Origin: Cyclina sinensis
Lineage: Eukaryota > Mollusca > Bivalvia > Venerida > Veneridae
Reading direction: 5' to 3'
Length of the DNA stretch: 64,000 nucleotides
Assembly: GCA_012932295.1 (NCBI GenBank)
Contig: JAAONU010000014.1
Coordinates: 32,705,977-32,769,976 of the forward strand
Shown here: positions 34,861-47,795 of the stretch, one piece after another
Layout of the letters: every line of letters begins with the position of its first letter
How positions within the stretch are numbered: the stretch's first letter is position 1
The notes under the pieces: generated by a model
Database searches by the model: none
Told to the model about the DNA's origin: nothing
What the model saw: the letters and a program-made list of their open reading frames with translations, nothing else
Translations under genes and position numbers: made by a program

Positions 34861-37800
34861 TTTTTTCTCATTTTTTGGGGGGCTTTTTACTTTTATTCTG
34901 GTTTTGAAATATTAGTTTTTATTGGAATAAAATTGAATTTACTACGTTTTTACATATATTTCAACCCTTAATCATGGTAAAACAAATGAAAATTGGGTAT
35001 CAGTGATTTCAGTTATTTTTTTCCAAAACTACACGGGAAACCTTTTTCATAATGTGCAGGATTGTTCAGAATAATGTATGAATAAAATTAATAGTAGCTA
35101 ATTTGAAGCCCCGAGGATATATCTTTAATTCCCTCATCATGAAATGGGTGGGGTAAATAAATACCCTGTTTGTAATTACATTTCGTTAGTTCTCTCTACT
35201 GGCTGTGTTTTCTTCGTGATTTTGTTTGCAGTCATAAGGACTTTATATTGTAAATGACGATATATGAGATTGCTGTTGTTTTAATGATCAGATTAAGGCA
35301 AAATAATGTGATTCTGTTTTTTAAATAAGCCCATTAAATCTTGTGATGTTTTAAAGTTAACGCTTGTCATATCTTGAAAAGCTCACGGTGAAATTGTCTT
35401 ATATTGTCTATATTTTGTCATAAGAAATCATACTTTTTTAAAAATTTAATTTCATTTAGGGCTGAAAAAAAGTTTGTTGGGGATCGTAAACCTTAATACT
35501 AAAAATGAATTATTTCACATGTTATATATGAATTGATATTGAATAATGAATGACCTCACATGTTATGTATGAATATATACCGAATAATGAATGATATCAC
35601 ATGCAATATCAACTTGAGCTTCATCTTATTACTGCCAACAGTCAATACTGACTATACTAGGTAGGCGCTTGTCAGGAACATTAACATTGTAAGACAATAA
35701 AACGAAGAAAACAAGGTTTTTACTAGAGATCTTACTTATACATTAACTGTGAACATTTAAAATCCATAAAACTTGTTCAATCCACTGATAAAAGCTGGTA
35801 CAGTTGGGGTAGCCTTAATCTTGGTAGGTAATTTGTTCCTGAGTCGTAATAGTCCTTGGGAAGAATGAGTTCATGTGATGTTGTGTTTTTGACTACGAGA
35901 TGAGGAATTTGTTTCTTCTGTCTGGGAGGTGATTGTGATCGACATTGACCTGTTTATTTATTTTTATTATTATTTTTTTTATATGAATTAATATTGAATA
36001 ACGAATGATTTTACATGTTCATATGAATTCATTCTGAATTATCTCCGGCCATATTGTAAATGGCCATAATGTATCAATTTTGAACGCGGCCATTAACATA
36101 AAAGAAGAAGAAAACGAGTAAATGTTGAATTATTTCTAATGTTATAATTTATGAATTATCTGAATTATCTTCCGTGTACGTTATCAGTAAATCCTGTGTT
36201 TTATGGAGCTCCTCAAATGTTATACATTCTAGAAAAATCTTATGCTTAATCTATTATGTTATGTTGAGTCAGGCTCGTTTTATTTTCTGTCAAATATTTG
36301 TATTATTCAGTGATTTAAACATGATGTTTGTTTGTATACATGATATCGGATTTTACCTTTGGTTCACAGCTTGTATTAAACAATATGTAGGGTCGTACTT
36401 ATTGTCAGTTTATCTCAAACTAATATTTATTTCATTTAATACTTTTAAGCTTGAACTTGTAATAGGTTCAGGGGTGTCTTTCTATACCTTGCTCTATCCC
36501 CACAAGCTAGCCGGTTATATAGCAAACTGGTATCGACCAAGAATAAATTCAGATAGAAATAGGAGAAAAAGAAGAAAAAACTAAAACAAGTGTGAGTTCC
36601 TGTTCTGTCCCGATATATGATTGCTGTGCTCGCTGCTGAGATGTTAAATAACCAATGCCTTTAAGTACCCGATATGTTGGCTTTGTGAAGGACATCGTTC
36701 AAGAAAGGTAACGAACTAGAGCAGGCATGATTTCTGAATGATATTTTTTCATCTGGAAATAAAATCGGACATAATTTATACTGTATTAATCTTTCTGTTT
36801 GAACTTATGTTTGTTCCCCAACAAGATGTAAGTTAACAGGTTTTTTTGAGGAAAATACAGGATGTGCCCTAGTACATTACCACTGGCCCGTTGACCCACT
36901 ATATATTTGTGTTAAATATCGATTTGAAGAGCCCTAGTTGTCTTGTAGGGAACAGGAAATTGCTGGCTTCTCAGATTTATCAGATTACCCAGTTCTATCA
37001 GTGCTTTTCTTGCTTATACAACACAATGATTTTTTAATTTAACGTCCCCACATACGCATAAATTTAATATCTCTGTAAAGCTACACAACACAATAACCCA
37101 GTTAGTTTAGTCATAAAATTAAAATCATGATATAATTTCAAATAATGAATGGATTCTGTTGGAAGTATGCAGTGCGTAAGCGGCGTTTTATTTTCATGAG
37201 ATCACCTTCTTGATAAGGCTGTTAGCTGCCAATACTTGGTCGCCGATTTTAAAAAAGTCAGTTACAAAATCTGAAACACATTGGAAATCTGTATTTTGGA
37301 CAAAAATGCAGTGCAGATCCGTATTCTCACACATTAGTTATTAAATAGTATTTCAATGTACTTTGTATAAACCACATATACTTTATCGCAAACATCTTAT
37401 GCATCACTGCGGTGCGTTCATGTGTGTCTGTTTTAGGTTAGGGAGTGTGAATCACGTACAAGAGTTTTCTTCTTGAAAAATAAAAAAGACATTGTCACAC
37501 AAATCATGATTTACGTTTCTGATATTTCTATAGTGATTTTTTAATACGTGAGAAAGATGTGTACAGATTCCTTCTTTGAGAAGCATTCACCCAGTGACTC
37601 AGGTAGACAATTAATATAAAAAATTATACATTTTCTACCTTTTTTATTCTATTAAATTATTTTCATTTGTTTGGGTCGTCACATCAAACAAATAATGGTA
37701 GCACAATTTCAGCCTCTATCACTCTTAGTTACCAAATCCGCAAATAGTCCGTTGGTATAAAATGATTGGCGCATTAATTTTTACACCCGTCTCAAAGAAC

Positions 37801-37864
37801 AGAAAAATGGTTCCCGACTGGTCAACTTCAACTTATTACTATCCAAGTAAAAGTAAGAAAGATA

Positions 37865-38130
37865 TCTATTTATTTCAGCTTATTTATCGTCGGTATCGGT
37901 TGCCCTTGGAAGAGATTAGTTATTTTAATTTGTGGGAGTAGTGCAAGATACAGAAAGCATCCCATTCTAGAGACACCCTTGGTTCTTATGCATGCTCAGT
38001 GTACAGCACTGAAACCTCGGGTTAACGTCTCATCCGAAATGCAATTTGTAATGTTAGTGGAGGAGAGGGGGATCGATCCCTGGGTTACCAGTCCAGCGCG
38101 TTACCACTGGACCAATGATCCGCGCCGAAC
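37865..38130 (-). mobile_element. tRNA-derived SINE, family A (best-preserved copy)
   Basis: Minus strand: head with A box GGTCCAGTGGTAACGC, anticodon arm CTGGACTGGTAACCCAG (Thr GGT-like) and B box GGATCGATCC. The tail runs through 'gagcatgcataagaacc' and 'gtgtctctagaatgggatgc' to a 'cggtatcg/tagc' end. It is the reference copy for the other family A members here. Confidence 0.8.
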
Positions 38131-38344
38131 TGACCCTTGCACTTATCGTCCTATTTATAGTAATGATTATCTCCCATAGTCTGTGAGAAAGGTATATAAA
38201 GAAATTCCGTTTATATATTATCGAGTTTTACTCATTTTTTGTTTGTTTTAACACCAACCTCCACATTAAAGCACAAAATTAATCAGAAGACAATTTTGCT
38301 TGCTGTATGCTTGATTAAGATAGCAACACCTAACTTATCGATTT

Positions 38345-38485
38345 TGATCTATCTATCTGTCTGAGCTTATTTATCGTCGGTCCCGGTTGCCCATATGACG
38401 GACTCCCCCTGAAGAGATTAGTTATTTTATGTAACGGTAGTAGTGCAAGATAAAGAAAGCAACTTATTTCAGAGACACCCATGAA
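38345..38485 (-). mobile_element. SINE family A, tail fragment
   Basis: Matches only the tail part of the copy at 37865-38130 (tatttatcgtcggt..cggttgccc ... agagattagttatttta ... agagacaccca), without the tRNA head. Confidence 0.65.
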
Positions 38486-38609
38486 TATGAATTTTCAAAT
38501 TAACAAAAGACTATCTTAAAATGATGTAACTATTAACATATTATTACGGTACTTCTTATAGCCTTTTCCCATAATTTCCGGGTTTTCTCGTACGGCCGTA
38601 TTTTGCGGC

Positions 38610-38690
38610 ATCAGTAATGCTCAGTTTATCTCAGTGGTAAGAGTGTAAGCCTTCAATGCGCTGCGATCGGGATTCGAATCACATTCTAGC
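38610..38690 (+). repeat. tRNA-like SINE head
   Basis: A-box-like 'tatctcagtggtaagag', an anticodon-arm-like middle and B box GGGATTCGAATC. Acceptor pairing is absent, so it is not called as a tRNA gene. Confidence 0.4.
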
Positions 38691-39839
38691 TATTTGTATT
38701 CTTAAATGCATTGCATCTTTCTGTTACGGACTTGCTTCTTCGTAAGAATTTGATCGCCTGACACTGAATGGGAGAAGGACTTTAAGGAGGAGTTACTGTC
38801 TGTCCATTGCATTTTTGTGACATCTTTGTATTTCCTATTCCACTTGTATATTTAATTCCTTGTTCCTTTCAACATAATAACTGTTAAAGAATGATTTATG
38901 AGCACAAAGACCTGTTAGAACTATTACTTTCACACATCGGCAGAATTTAATTCTTTTCGATTTAGTACACTTGAATATTTTTTTTTTCAAATATTTGTAT
39001 TAGAGAATAAATAATACAGCAAAAAAAAAAATTAGCAAGACATCAAATTATAAGTTTGTATAAAATGTATTTATATATAAAACAGTAGCCTTAACAGTCA
39101 AGATCAAATTAAAGAACATGAAAAATTGTTCTGAAACATAGTTTAAAGTATGACAATGTACTAACTGAATGTAAAAGGAAGCCTGCAAATAATGGCAAAG
39201 TATCTATGGGCCACTACCATTGGATGGTTTTTGTTGTCACTGGGTGAGGTTTAAGATGACTGTACTAAAACTAAATTTCATTTTTGTTTAGTTTAGTATG
39301 AAATACATTTGTTTTGATAAAGTTTATGTTCCCCTATTTGAAATATTATACACATGTATAGATATAGTTCTATTCATATACAAAGTATTGTAAAGTTCGT
39401 TGATAAAGTTATTTTATTTCAATACTATCGAAGATAATGTCATATAACTTTAAATTCATTTCCCTTTACTTTCAACAGCAGATTCCGACAAAATCTAAAT
39501 GGAAATCTAGCAAACAGTGTTAATTCATTCTGAGATATTAAATTGGAAAACAGATTCGCGTCTGATCAGAATTATATGTATTGACCGACCAAAAATCCAT
39601 TAATACAGCATCCATTATGTGCAATTTTGTTACTTATAGATACTGATTTGCACACTAACACTAAATGTCTGGTATTTCAACTTCATACACCTGATCTTAG
39701 GCAATAACTACTTAGATTTCATTTCGAATTTCATTATATCCACCCACCCCGCCAAGCACCCACACAGGGAAGGGAGAGCGGCCGCGGGGAGGATACTGGA
39801 ATCAAATTGACCAGATAACTGCCTGGTTTGGTTATTTGT

Positions 39840-40270
39840 CGAGGGCATAATTCAAAAAGTATTGGCGATATCAGTTTGAAACTTCTTTGATGAAACGACA
39901 GATGGATAGACCTCATAGGGAAAATATAGATCTCTTTTGCATAATTTTAGAGATATTGCCATTTGTAATGTATCAAACTTGCCTACATAGATGGACAGAT
40001 CTTACTGAAGAGACCGCAGTGTCCAAGAACCACAACTTTCTTATGCATAATTTTGCAGGTATTGTTCTATGTGATTTTTCATCTTTAATTTATGGCCGGT
40101 GAATCACTCAAAAGTATTGGATATATAAACTTAATTGAAACTTCACACTTTGATAAATTCCATTGATAAAGTGCAGTGCCATATGAAACATGACGTTCTT
40201 ATGCATAATTTTGCAATAAATGTCCGTAGTAATTTTTCATATTTCATAACTTTAAAGGCAATATCATGTA
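39840..40270. repeat. Dispersed repeat with internal sub-repeats
   Basis: Three imperfect units share 'cttatgcataattttgca' followed by a '..tgt.ngtnattttt' stretch (about 39940, 40040, 40200). It is non-coding and no termini were recognised. Confidence 0.45.
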
Positions 40271-40820
40271 TTAACATGAAACTACACTCTACAGACAAAG
40301 TGACATGTGGGAGTATTTTCGACAGGACAGTGGTTTTCAAAGTTTAATACCGAGTACATTGGTGCAGCATGTAGAGGAGTATTCTATCTCTTATAGGATC
40401 AGCCAATAATTATGAGGTATGAATACTTTTAAACAACCTTTCTACAAAATGGAAGGAAAAGAAAATATTGGCAACACTGATGACTGGTTCTGTGACACTA
40501 ACAAATTCAGTGCCTTCAGTGCTTTGATTTCCTTCGTTATTAACGATGCATGCGATAAAGTCTGTATTATCCGTTTCGAACGTTTGCGGTATTGAACATG
40601 CGATCGCGTTAAATACGACAATACATGCGAAACGAATCCTTTTTCTCTTTTACAACCTTCATTGACTTTACACAATATACTATTATCTAGATATTTTACA
40701 TGTTATCGATTTGTTTTTGATATTTTTTTTTCTATTCATGTGTATATAAATAGAACAAAATATAACCGACTGTACCACGACTATCCAATCAGGAAGTGAA
40801 ACTCGGTTTTATCTTTGTCA

Positions 40821-40846
40821 TTTCCACGAATAGGAATTTTCGTGAT
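40821..40846 (+). promoter_or_regulatory. Weak heat-shock-element-like motif upstream of the first HSPA12-like gene
   Basis: Contains GGAATTTTCG (GAAnnTTC, two HSE half-sites) inside the inverted repeat CACGAA...TTTCGTG, about 400 bp before the ATG at 41238. Two half-sites are below the usual three for a strong HSE, and an intron acceptor (41206) separates it from the ATG. Low confidence. Confidence 0.2.
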
Positions 40847-41237
40847 ATAACATTTTTTCCGAGTGAAATTTCTTTTTTCTTCAGCAAATGTCAAGTAAGT
40901 AAATATACAATTATATTTTGAAGGAAATCCTCTGTGTTACAATGACAGATCCCTTCCTCATACGTGTTTTCGCTGTTTGGTTTTAAAGAATAACTTAGTA
41001 AAATCATGTATGGATGAAGTAAGAAATTCAGTATATTTATAAAGAGATATTCCTGATTTTCGAAGACTTTTGCACGGACAAAGAAAGTATAAAAACATGA
41101 TATATAGGCCAGGTCTTTGTGTATTTGAAATTTGAAAACGAAAGTCAAACAAATTGATATTATATGCATCTAGGCGTGACGACCTTGTGCAACATGCTTT
41201 TTTCAGTCATACGGTGAATACAACCAGTTGCATTAAA

Positions 41238-44200
41238 ATGGCTACTAAAGGTAGTAGTGGGAGAAAGAGTAAAAGTGGAAAGATGGTGGTAGCAGCCATT
41301 GATTTTGGCACAACATTCTCCGGATATGCCTTTTCATTCAACCATGACTATGAATCAGAACCCGCAAAGGTTTCAGCCAACACTAGCTGGGTAGCAGGGA
41401 GTGCTGGGTTAATGTCATTAAAAACCCCGACAGTATTGCTCCTTGACAACAAGAAAAAGTTTGTAGCGTTCGGTTACGAAGCAGAGGAACGTTATGGCGA
41501 ACTTGCAGCAGAAGAAAAACATAAAACGCACTATTACTTCCGGCGGTTCAAGATGCTCTTGCACAAAGTATCGGTAAGAAAAAATATCAGTTAAGGATAG
41601 ATAGGAAGAGTCAGCTACTGGCTAACAGGTAGAATCTTAAAATTTGCAGGTAGCAATTAGAAGACAGTCCTAATAGACCTTACTAATCAAGCATACTTAT
41701 TGATGATGCGCTCAACAGTGTCCCAGACCAGAATATAATTATCTAGTTGTATTTTGGGTTTATTATTTGACGTACAAAATCTGAACAAAATCAGAAGTCA
41801 CAAGCAGCTGGTAGGCTCTGTGAAGATATCTGTATAGGCTTGTTATAGCTTCGTCTTGGAAACCGTGAACCTCATGATTATGTGCTTTCAGGAAAGATAA
41901 ATGACAGGCTATATACTTGTATTTTAGTCTGATAATAAGACATACTTTGAGCTGTGCAAATTTAGCCTGGTCTGGGACACCTTAGACATCATCAAAATGT
42001 ATAATTGGTTGGTTGGTCTATTATGACTGGGACTTGATTACTACTTGTAACGTTTTAGTAAAGTACCTAACCCTTTTCCATGTCTACACAATGTGACGTC
42101 TAATGAATCATCAAGAATCAAAATATTTCATTTAATCGTCGAAATCTGACAGAATAGAAACTCAGAAAACTTTCACCAAGACTGTAAATACACGTCTTAG
42201 AATTTTTTTCCCAGTACAATTTTTATAGAAATATAAGCTTTAACTAAAATATTCATTATCCAAGCTCTAGTTAGCAAAGACATTGTCACACAATTTACAG
42301 GGCAAATTAACTCGGGATATAATGATACCAGACGACAAAGGACAAAAGATGCAAGCCTTGCTTGTCTTCAGTATATCAATCAACTACCTGAAAAAACATC
42401 TCATGGATACATTGAACAAACGGTAAGTCGAGAAGTTTGAAGGTCGGAATCTTAAATTTGTATTTGTTATATTTACTTTTATCTTTTCTTGTTGTTGTTG
42501 TTGTTTTGCATAAAATACTAAATCATTATGAGATAACGTTTGTATGTCGACAAATTCATTTAAGCCCACTATCGGTTTATTACGAAGGCCCAGATGTGAC
42601 TCGCTCTAGTCTTTTTTTCAGTTGCACTTCTCTCTCTCTCTGTTTTTTTATCTCGTTCCCACGATAATCTAAATAGAGGAAATTACCTAGTATGTCGTAG
42701 GAACGAGAAGGCAAGATACTGCACTACTCTTTTTCAATGTAGCACTTTTTTGTTTTCTTCAGATTGCACTTCGCCTTTTTTTTTATCTCGTTCATACGAG
42801 ATACTTACTCAAGGGAACGACTTAATATGTCGAGGTAACGAGTTACTAAGTCGTGGGAACGGCATAGCTTACTCGTTCCCACGAGTTAATTTTTTTTTCG
42901 ACATAGCTAGCATGCACTATTCTTTTTTTATTGAGCTGTTCCTTTTTTCTAATACAACTCCATTTTATTGCGCTACTTTTTTATTCAGTGGAATACTTTT
43001 TTTAACCTGCACTTCTCTTTTTTATCTCGTTCCCAGGACTTAGTAACTCGTTACTACGACATACTTAGTCGTTCCCTCGAATAAGTATCTCGTTAGAACG
43101 AGATAAAAAAGAGAAATGCAATTTAAAAAACACTTGCATTTCATCTCAGTGCCACCGTCATTAATGATATCAACACACATAGCAAGATAAATGAGCTATG
43201 ATATTTCCAGAATGACTGGGGTTGTACTGGAAGACATAAGATGGGTTTTAACCGTACCAGCGATATGGAGTGATGGTTCAAAGCAGTTTATGAGGGAAGC
43301 CGCTGAAATGGTCGGGCCAATATTTTCAGTCTTATAAAGATAATATAAAAACTGCATGTAGTTGTTAAGATACGAAATTTGTCTGAATATAGATAAAGCC
43401 GTATGTTATATAAAGTTAAACAAGTTATATCTTTACCAAAAATGTCCATTTTGAGACTGGTGACGTAAGAAACATTATTAACAAAAGGCAAAATTGAATC
43501 TTGTTTGCCTGTGCTTATATGACGATATGTTAAAACAGGCCATAATTTGATATTCTAAGTCTGAAAATGCAGAAAAATAATTAAATTCCGTTTGAAAAAT
43601 CGTCATTAAATGTCTGTCGGACATGTTCAACGTAGCATGATTGCTAGGAATGCTTAATGAAACAGCCTAACTCGATTATGAATTTCTAAATATTTTAGGC
43701 TGGCATCAAGAGGGAAAGCCTGATAATAGCCCTGGAACCGGAAGCTGCGTCATTATTTTGTATGCATCTCCCGGTTGACAAAATGTTAATGGAAGGTGCA
43801 ACAAAGTCGCAGCAAATTTCACCTTTTTCAAAGGGAACAAGATATATGGTTGTAGATGTTGGAGGTAATGTGTATTTCTTTAGACAGATAAATTAGACCT
43901 CCTCGGTAGTCATCGGGTTATTCCGTCAAAAAAAAGAGTCACGTGGTTTGGCAAATCGATGCGATTGCCTACCAGAACGTTGTTCAGAAGAAAAGCATAA
44001 GCTTTCAAGATTCGATTTACAAAGTGAAACACAGAACTACATTAAAGCGATAGAAACAATTTGGTTAATTTAATGTTGGCATAATTATGTGTAAATACCA
44101 AATAGTTATCGCTTGGTACATATATATGAAAACAAATATATATTTTTAACCAAAGAAAACTAAAGGTTTGACTAGATTTCACAGGTTTACATACATGTAC

Positions 44201-45922
44201 TGACATACTTACGTGTCATATTTTGAACGTAAAATATCTTTTGGCTATAGGATGTTTGTATAATTCAATGACACATTTCAAGTATGATTATTTTTTATCG
44301 TCTGTTGCCAGGTGGAACTGTTGACATCACTATTCATGAAGTTGTAGAAGATGGTAAACTTAAAGAACTAAACTACGCGAGTGGAGGTGCCTGGGGAGGA
44401 ACATGTGTTGACAAGGCATTTGAGAATTTTCTACGTAAACTTGTCGGTATGTGACTGGTTTTCTAATTAGATATATACACGTCAGAGACACTGATATAAT
44501 AACAAAATAATTATAATAATGATACTGAAAAAGAATGTTTAATACATTTTCGTCAAATATTCAAATATAGCTTTGTGTGTAACAATTGTACCATCACTGC
44601 CATATCTTGAAATTTCCGAGCGAGTAGGTAAAACGACCTACGAGTACATGCAAAAAATATGATATTCGCCTAGATAATAGAATAGAATAAAAATAGCTCC
44701 AATGTGTCTCCATTTAACTTCAGAGACGATTTTCGGAGATAATCTACAATGACGTCATGTATTTCCTTAAAAACGTAACGTCTTGAAAACACAGGAAGTC
44801 CGTTCGTTCTGTCGCATTTTCTCTTTATACTTATGTAATATTATTGTGCTTTTCGCTTGTATGTTTTATAGTGGTCTGGCAACTTTAACAATGTTGTAGC
44901 ATCTAAATAACAAAAGCTCAAACAAATTCATTTTTGTATCTACAGATAACGAAAAAACGCATGTATACGAGAAGTTTCAGAACGAGGCAAAAGAGGACTG
45001 GGTTGATCTCTATAGGGAATTCGAAATTAAGAAGAGAAGCATAAAATCCAAAGGGGCCAAGGACGAACGGGCAAAAGAAACTATTAAGGTCCCTGTGAGA
45101 TTGTCAGAAATTTTCGAAGATGTCACAGAGAAGACGTTGCGATCCTTTGTTACTAGTAAAAAGGAATTTACTGACAAAGTGACCTTAGCAGGGGACAAAT
45201 TGAGGATTGATGCAAACATATTTCGGTCATGGTTTGACGAGTCGTGTAAAAATACGGTTAAACATGTCAAAGAAATATTCAAGCAGAAGTCAAGCGCTGG
45301 AACAAAGACAATTCTTCTAGTTGGCGGATTTTCGGAGTCGCCAATTTTACAAGAGGCAATTAGGTCAAACTTCCCTGACAAAAGGTTGATAATTCCGGAA
45401 GAGGCCGGGCTAGCTGTCTTGCGCGGAGCAGTTATGTTTGGACATAATCCGGTTACTATAGTGTCACGCATTGCCAAATGCTCCTACGGTGTCAGGGTAT
45501 ACCGCGATTTTCAAGATGGCGTCCATCCCCCAAACAAGAAGGTAAAAATTGGTAACAAGGACAAATGCAAAGATGTTTTTGCAAGACATGTAAAAAAGGG
45601 TCAAGAACTAGTTGTTGGAGAAGCTCAGACAAGTCAACGGTACACGCCTTTAGAAGCTGACCAGGTGTCTTTGATTTTTGATTTTTACACATCAGTTGAC
45701 GAGGACCCGCAATATGTGACGGATGTCGGCTGCTCGTATTTAGGTCAGCTAGAAGTAGATGTGCCCGATATATCTGGCGGCAAAAACAGGGGTGTTTTTG
45801 TGCAGATGATCTTTGGAGGAACAGAAGTCATTGTTGAAGCTAGAGAAGAAAGGTCAAATAATCTGACAAAAGCAAAGTTTGACTTCTTGACCAATGCCGA
45901 CAACGGAAGTGATTCTGCTTAA
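41238..45922 (+). CDS. HSPA12A-like: HSPA12-like Hsp70 family protein, tandem copy 1, 6 coding exons
   Basis: Exons: 41238-41573, 42301-42422, 43211-43310, 43699-43864, 44312-44446, 44946-45922; 611 aa, in the usual size range for the family. The actin/Hsp70-type ATPase fold shows phosphate-1 loop [10 protein letters not shown] (22-31), the conserved [10 protein letters not shown] block and REAAEM (about 162-186), the [11 protein letters not shown] block (exon 4), phosphate-2 DVGGGTVD (239-246), SGGAWGGT, and adenosine-binding [10 protein letters not shown] (409-418). The C-terminus ([21 protein letters not shown]) is HSPA12-specific and replaces the canonical Hsp70 peptide-binding domain. 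It lacks a signal peptide and is probably cytosolic. The ATG lies 31 nt after an intron acceptor (41206), implying a non-coding first exon. The exon 3 donor is the poor GTCGGG. Human HSPA12A and 12B act outside classical folding; substrates here are unknown. Confidence 0.93.
42610..43125. mobile_element. Cluster of short TIR elements (MITE-like) in HSPA12 copy 1 intron 2
   Basis: The block 'tgcacttct...ttttttatctcgttc' starts three times (about 42622, 42767, 43008), and an inverted end, GAACGAGATAAAAAAGAGAA..., lies at 43096-43120. The unit 43008-43120 has 25-bp inverted ends. The interior is rich in short palindromes of the type CTCGTTCCCACGAG and GTCGT..ACGAC. No coding capacity. Confidence 0.6.
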
Positions 45923-46461
45923 GTCTCCATGACGTAGAGATATGAGTATCATGCAATCATTTGACATTTAAACACTGTTTTTATGATTGTCTTGAAAGCA
46001 AGGGCAAAATATTTAAGTTGATATGAAAACAATCTCTTAATTTACAATTAACTATTTTAACGTGCATTCTTATGAATAACCTGCCCTTTCTGATCGAGGA
46101 AGACCCTTACATGTTTTACAATTAAAAGCGTATTGTGCTAAAACTAAGACACTTGTTTGATAAATTAACACAAGAAATACAGTTAAATTAACATTACAAA
46201 TCGTCAGCTTTTAAAAGACAGATCTAAAGATTCATTTCAGATGTGCACATATGGTTCATCATATGAAAAATTAACTTTACAACTGATTGCCCAAATTAAA
46301 TGTGTGTTAAAACGAACTTTCATTTCATGGAAATCAGTACCATTTTAGCTAAATTGACCATAAAGTCTTATTGTCTGACAGATATGATAGACAGATAAAA
46401 AAGACAGTAGACAGATTAATTAAAGCTTTTCCTGAAATCAAATGGCTAAAAGAATTAAGAA

Positions 46462-46467
46462 AATAAA
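46462..46467 (+). terminator. Possible polyadenylation signal of HSPA12 copy 1
   Basis: AATAAA about 540 nt after the stop at 45922. Earlier ATTAAA variants exist near 46120 and 46190. Placement is plausible but unproven. Confidence 0.25.
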
Positions 46468-46642
46468 TTTTATTTTAACCATTATGACGCAATGGCGTCT
46501 TTTTTCAACTATGTCGTCATCTTGTAAGGGAATAACTATATGATTGTATATGTGTTTTTCATATGATTTATAATGTAAACATTGTTTTATAACATTAGCG
46601 AAAGTGACTATGCAAAAAGTTCATAGTCAAAAACAATTATCT

Positions 46643-46645
<3 letters not shown>

Positions 46646-46696
<51 letters not shown>

Positions 46697-46722
46697 GTCT
46701 CTCTTTCTCTCTCTCTCTCTCT
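46646..46722. repeat. (CT)n microsatellite
   Basis: About 77 bp of CT dinucleotides with a few GT and TT interruptions, 3' of the first HSPA12-like gene. Confidence 0.95.
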
Positions 46723-47649
46723 ACGTAAAGCTAACTTTATTTTCCACATGACTATATGAAAACAACATCACGTATAACAACATTGTGTATTATATAAATA
46801 AATGCTTTTTTTTGCAATTTTGATAATATTAACATATATGTTTTCAAAGATTACAAGGATTGTGCATTTACGAGACAGTTTCCAGACATAACTGAAACTT
46901 TATTATAAAATATGTCGCATGGCCGTTATAATAAGCAACATCGAGTTCCCTCCCTTTAATCTGTTATGAGACAATACTCTTTAATTCGTCCTGTTCTGAC
47001 CTGGATCAGCTATTTATCCAAAGATAATGGAAACAGTTTATTTAGATCTAATATATTTTTCCTTCGCTCTCAAAGTGACACAATTACGTCATCAAACTAT
47101 AGTCTCGCTTTCTCGTGACCATTGCTGTCGTTTGTTACCCGGGTGACAAGCTCAATTTCAAAAATAATGTATTTGAAATCGCAAATTTTCGTCATATTTT
47201 AAATGAGTTATAAAATATTATATATTTGTTTTATTACTATCGGTACCCTTTAAGTTACGATCACATTTAAGTATATTATACTATTTGGTTGTAACTGTCT
47301 TTTTTAACTATCCCAGAAATCTCTGTTAAGAGACAAGTTACTGAGTAGATAGGTTTCCTGTTAAATGTAATCGCTTTGTTATTAGATATGTTGGTATTTA
47401 GAAGGTCATCTTCTGTTTCCGGTTTCATTCAATAGATGATGTTTGAGTGCATTTTTATATAATATAAGACGACGTATTGTGATGAGCAACTACATAATAA
47501 GTATTGTAATAGATTAACAAAAATACTGCAAAAATGACTTGTCAATGACATTCCATTTGTCAAGTTTAGAGTGCATTACATGTATTTTTCAGAGCTCATA
47601 GACCAATTTATAAACAAAGCTTTCTCTGTATATCATACATAATATTTTA

Positions 47650-47795
47650 GTTTAATTATTGTCGGTACAGACTGCGCTTTTAAAAGACGACCCTCTTCCG
47701 ACAAACAACTAGAAGAACAGTTAATAAACGGACTTAATTGCGACCCTGGGTTTATCTGCCATGTGCGTTACCACTGGACCTGATCCTCCCAAGTC
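47650..47795 (-). mobile_element. Degraded SINE family A copy
   Basis: Retains 'attgtcggtac', 'ctcttccgac', 'ctgggtttat', and 'tgcgttaccactggacc' in the order seen in the minus-strand copy at 37865-38130. Most of the tail is deleted. Confidence 0.5.

Larger units (their letters stand above)
33163..41237. other. Gene-poor repeat region
   Basis: About 8 kb between the MIEAP-like start and the first HSPA12-like coding exon. It holds the microsatellite, 41-bp array, tRNA-like blocks, SINE copies and dispersed repeat listed separately. A tRNA-like block (about 33240-33305, minus) lies just upstream of the MIEAP-like gene. A plus-strand open frame at 36174-36584 has no recognisable family. The part from 40270 to 41206 should hold the HSPA12-like promoter and a non-coding first exon. 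Confidence 0.5.

Noticed and set aside
36174..36584. 136-aa plus-strand open frame
   Set aside because: Hydrophobic, AT-driven composition with no family resemblance, no splice partners and no repeat support; treated as chance.
37979..38179. 66-aa plus-strand open frame
   Set aside because: Lies within a minus-strand SINE family A copy.
45010..45477. 155-aa minus-strand open frame
   Set aside because: Exact antisense shadow of the large last exon of HSPA12 copy 1; the same occurs at 59707-60066 in copy 2.
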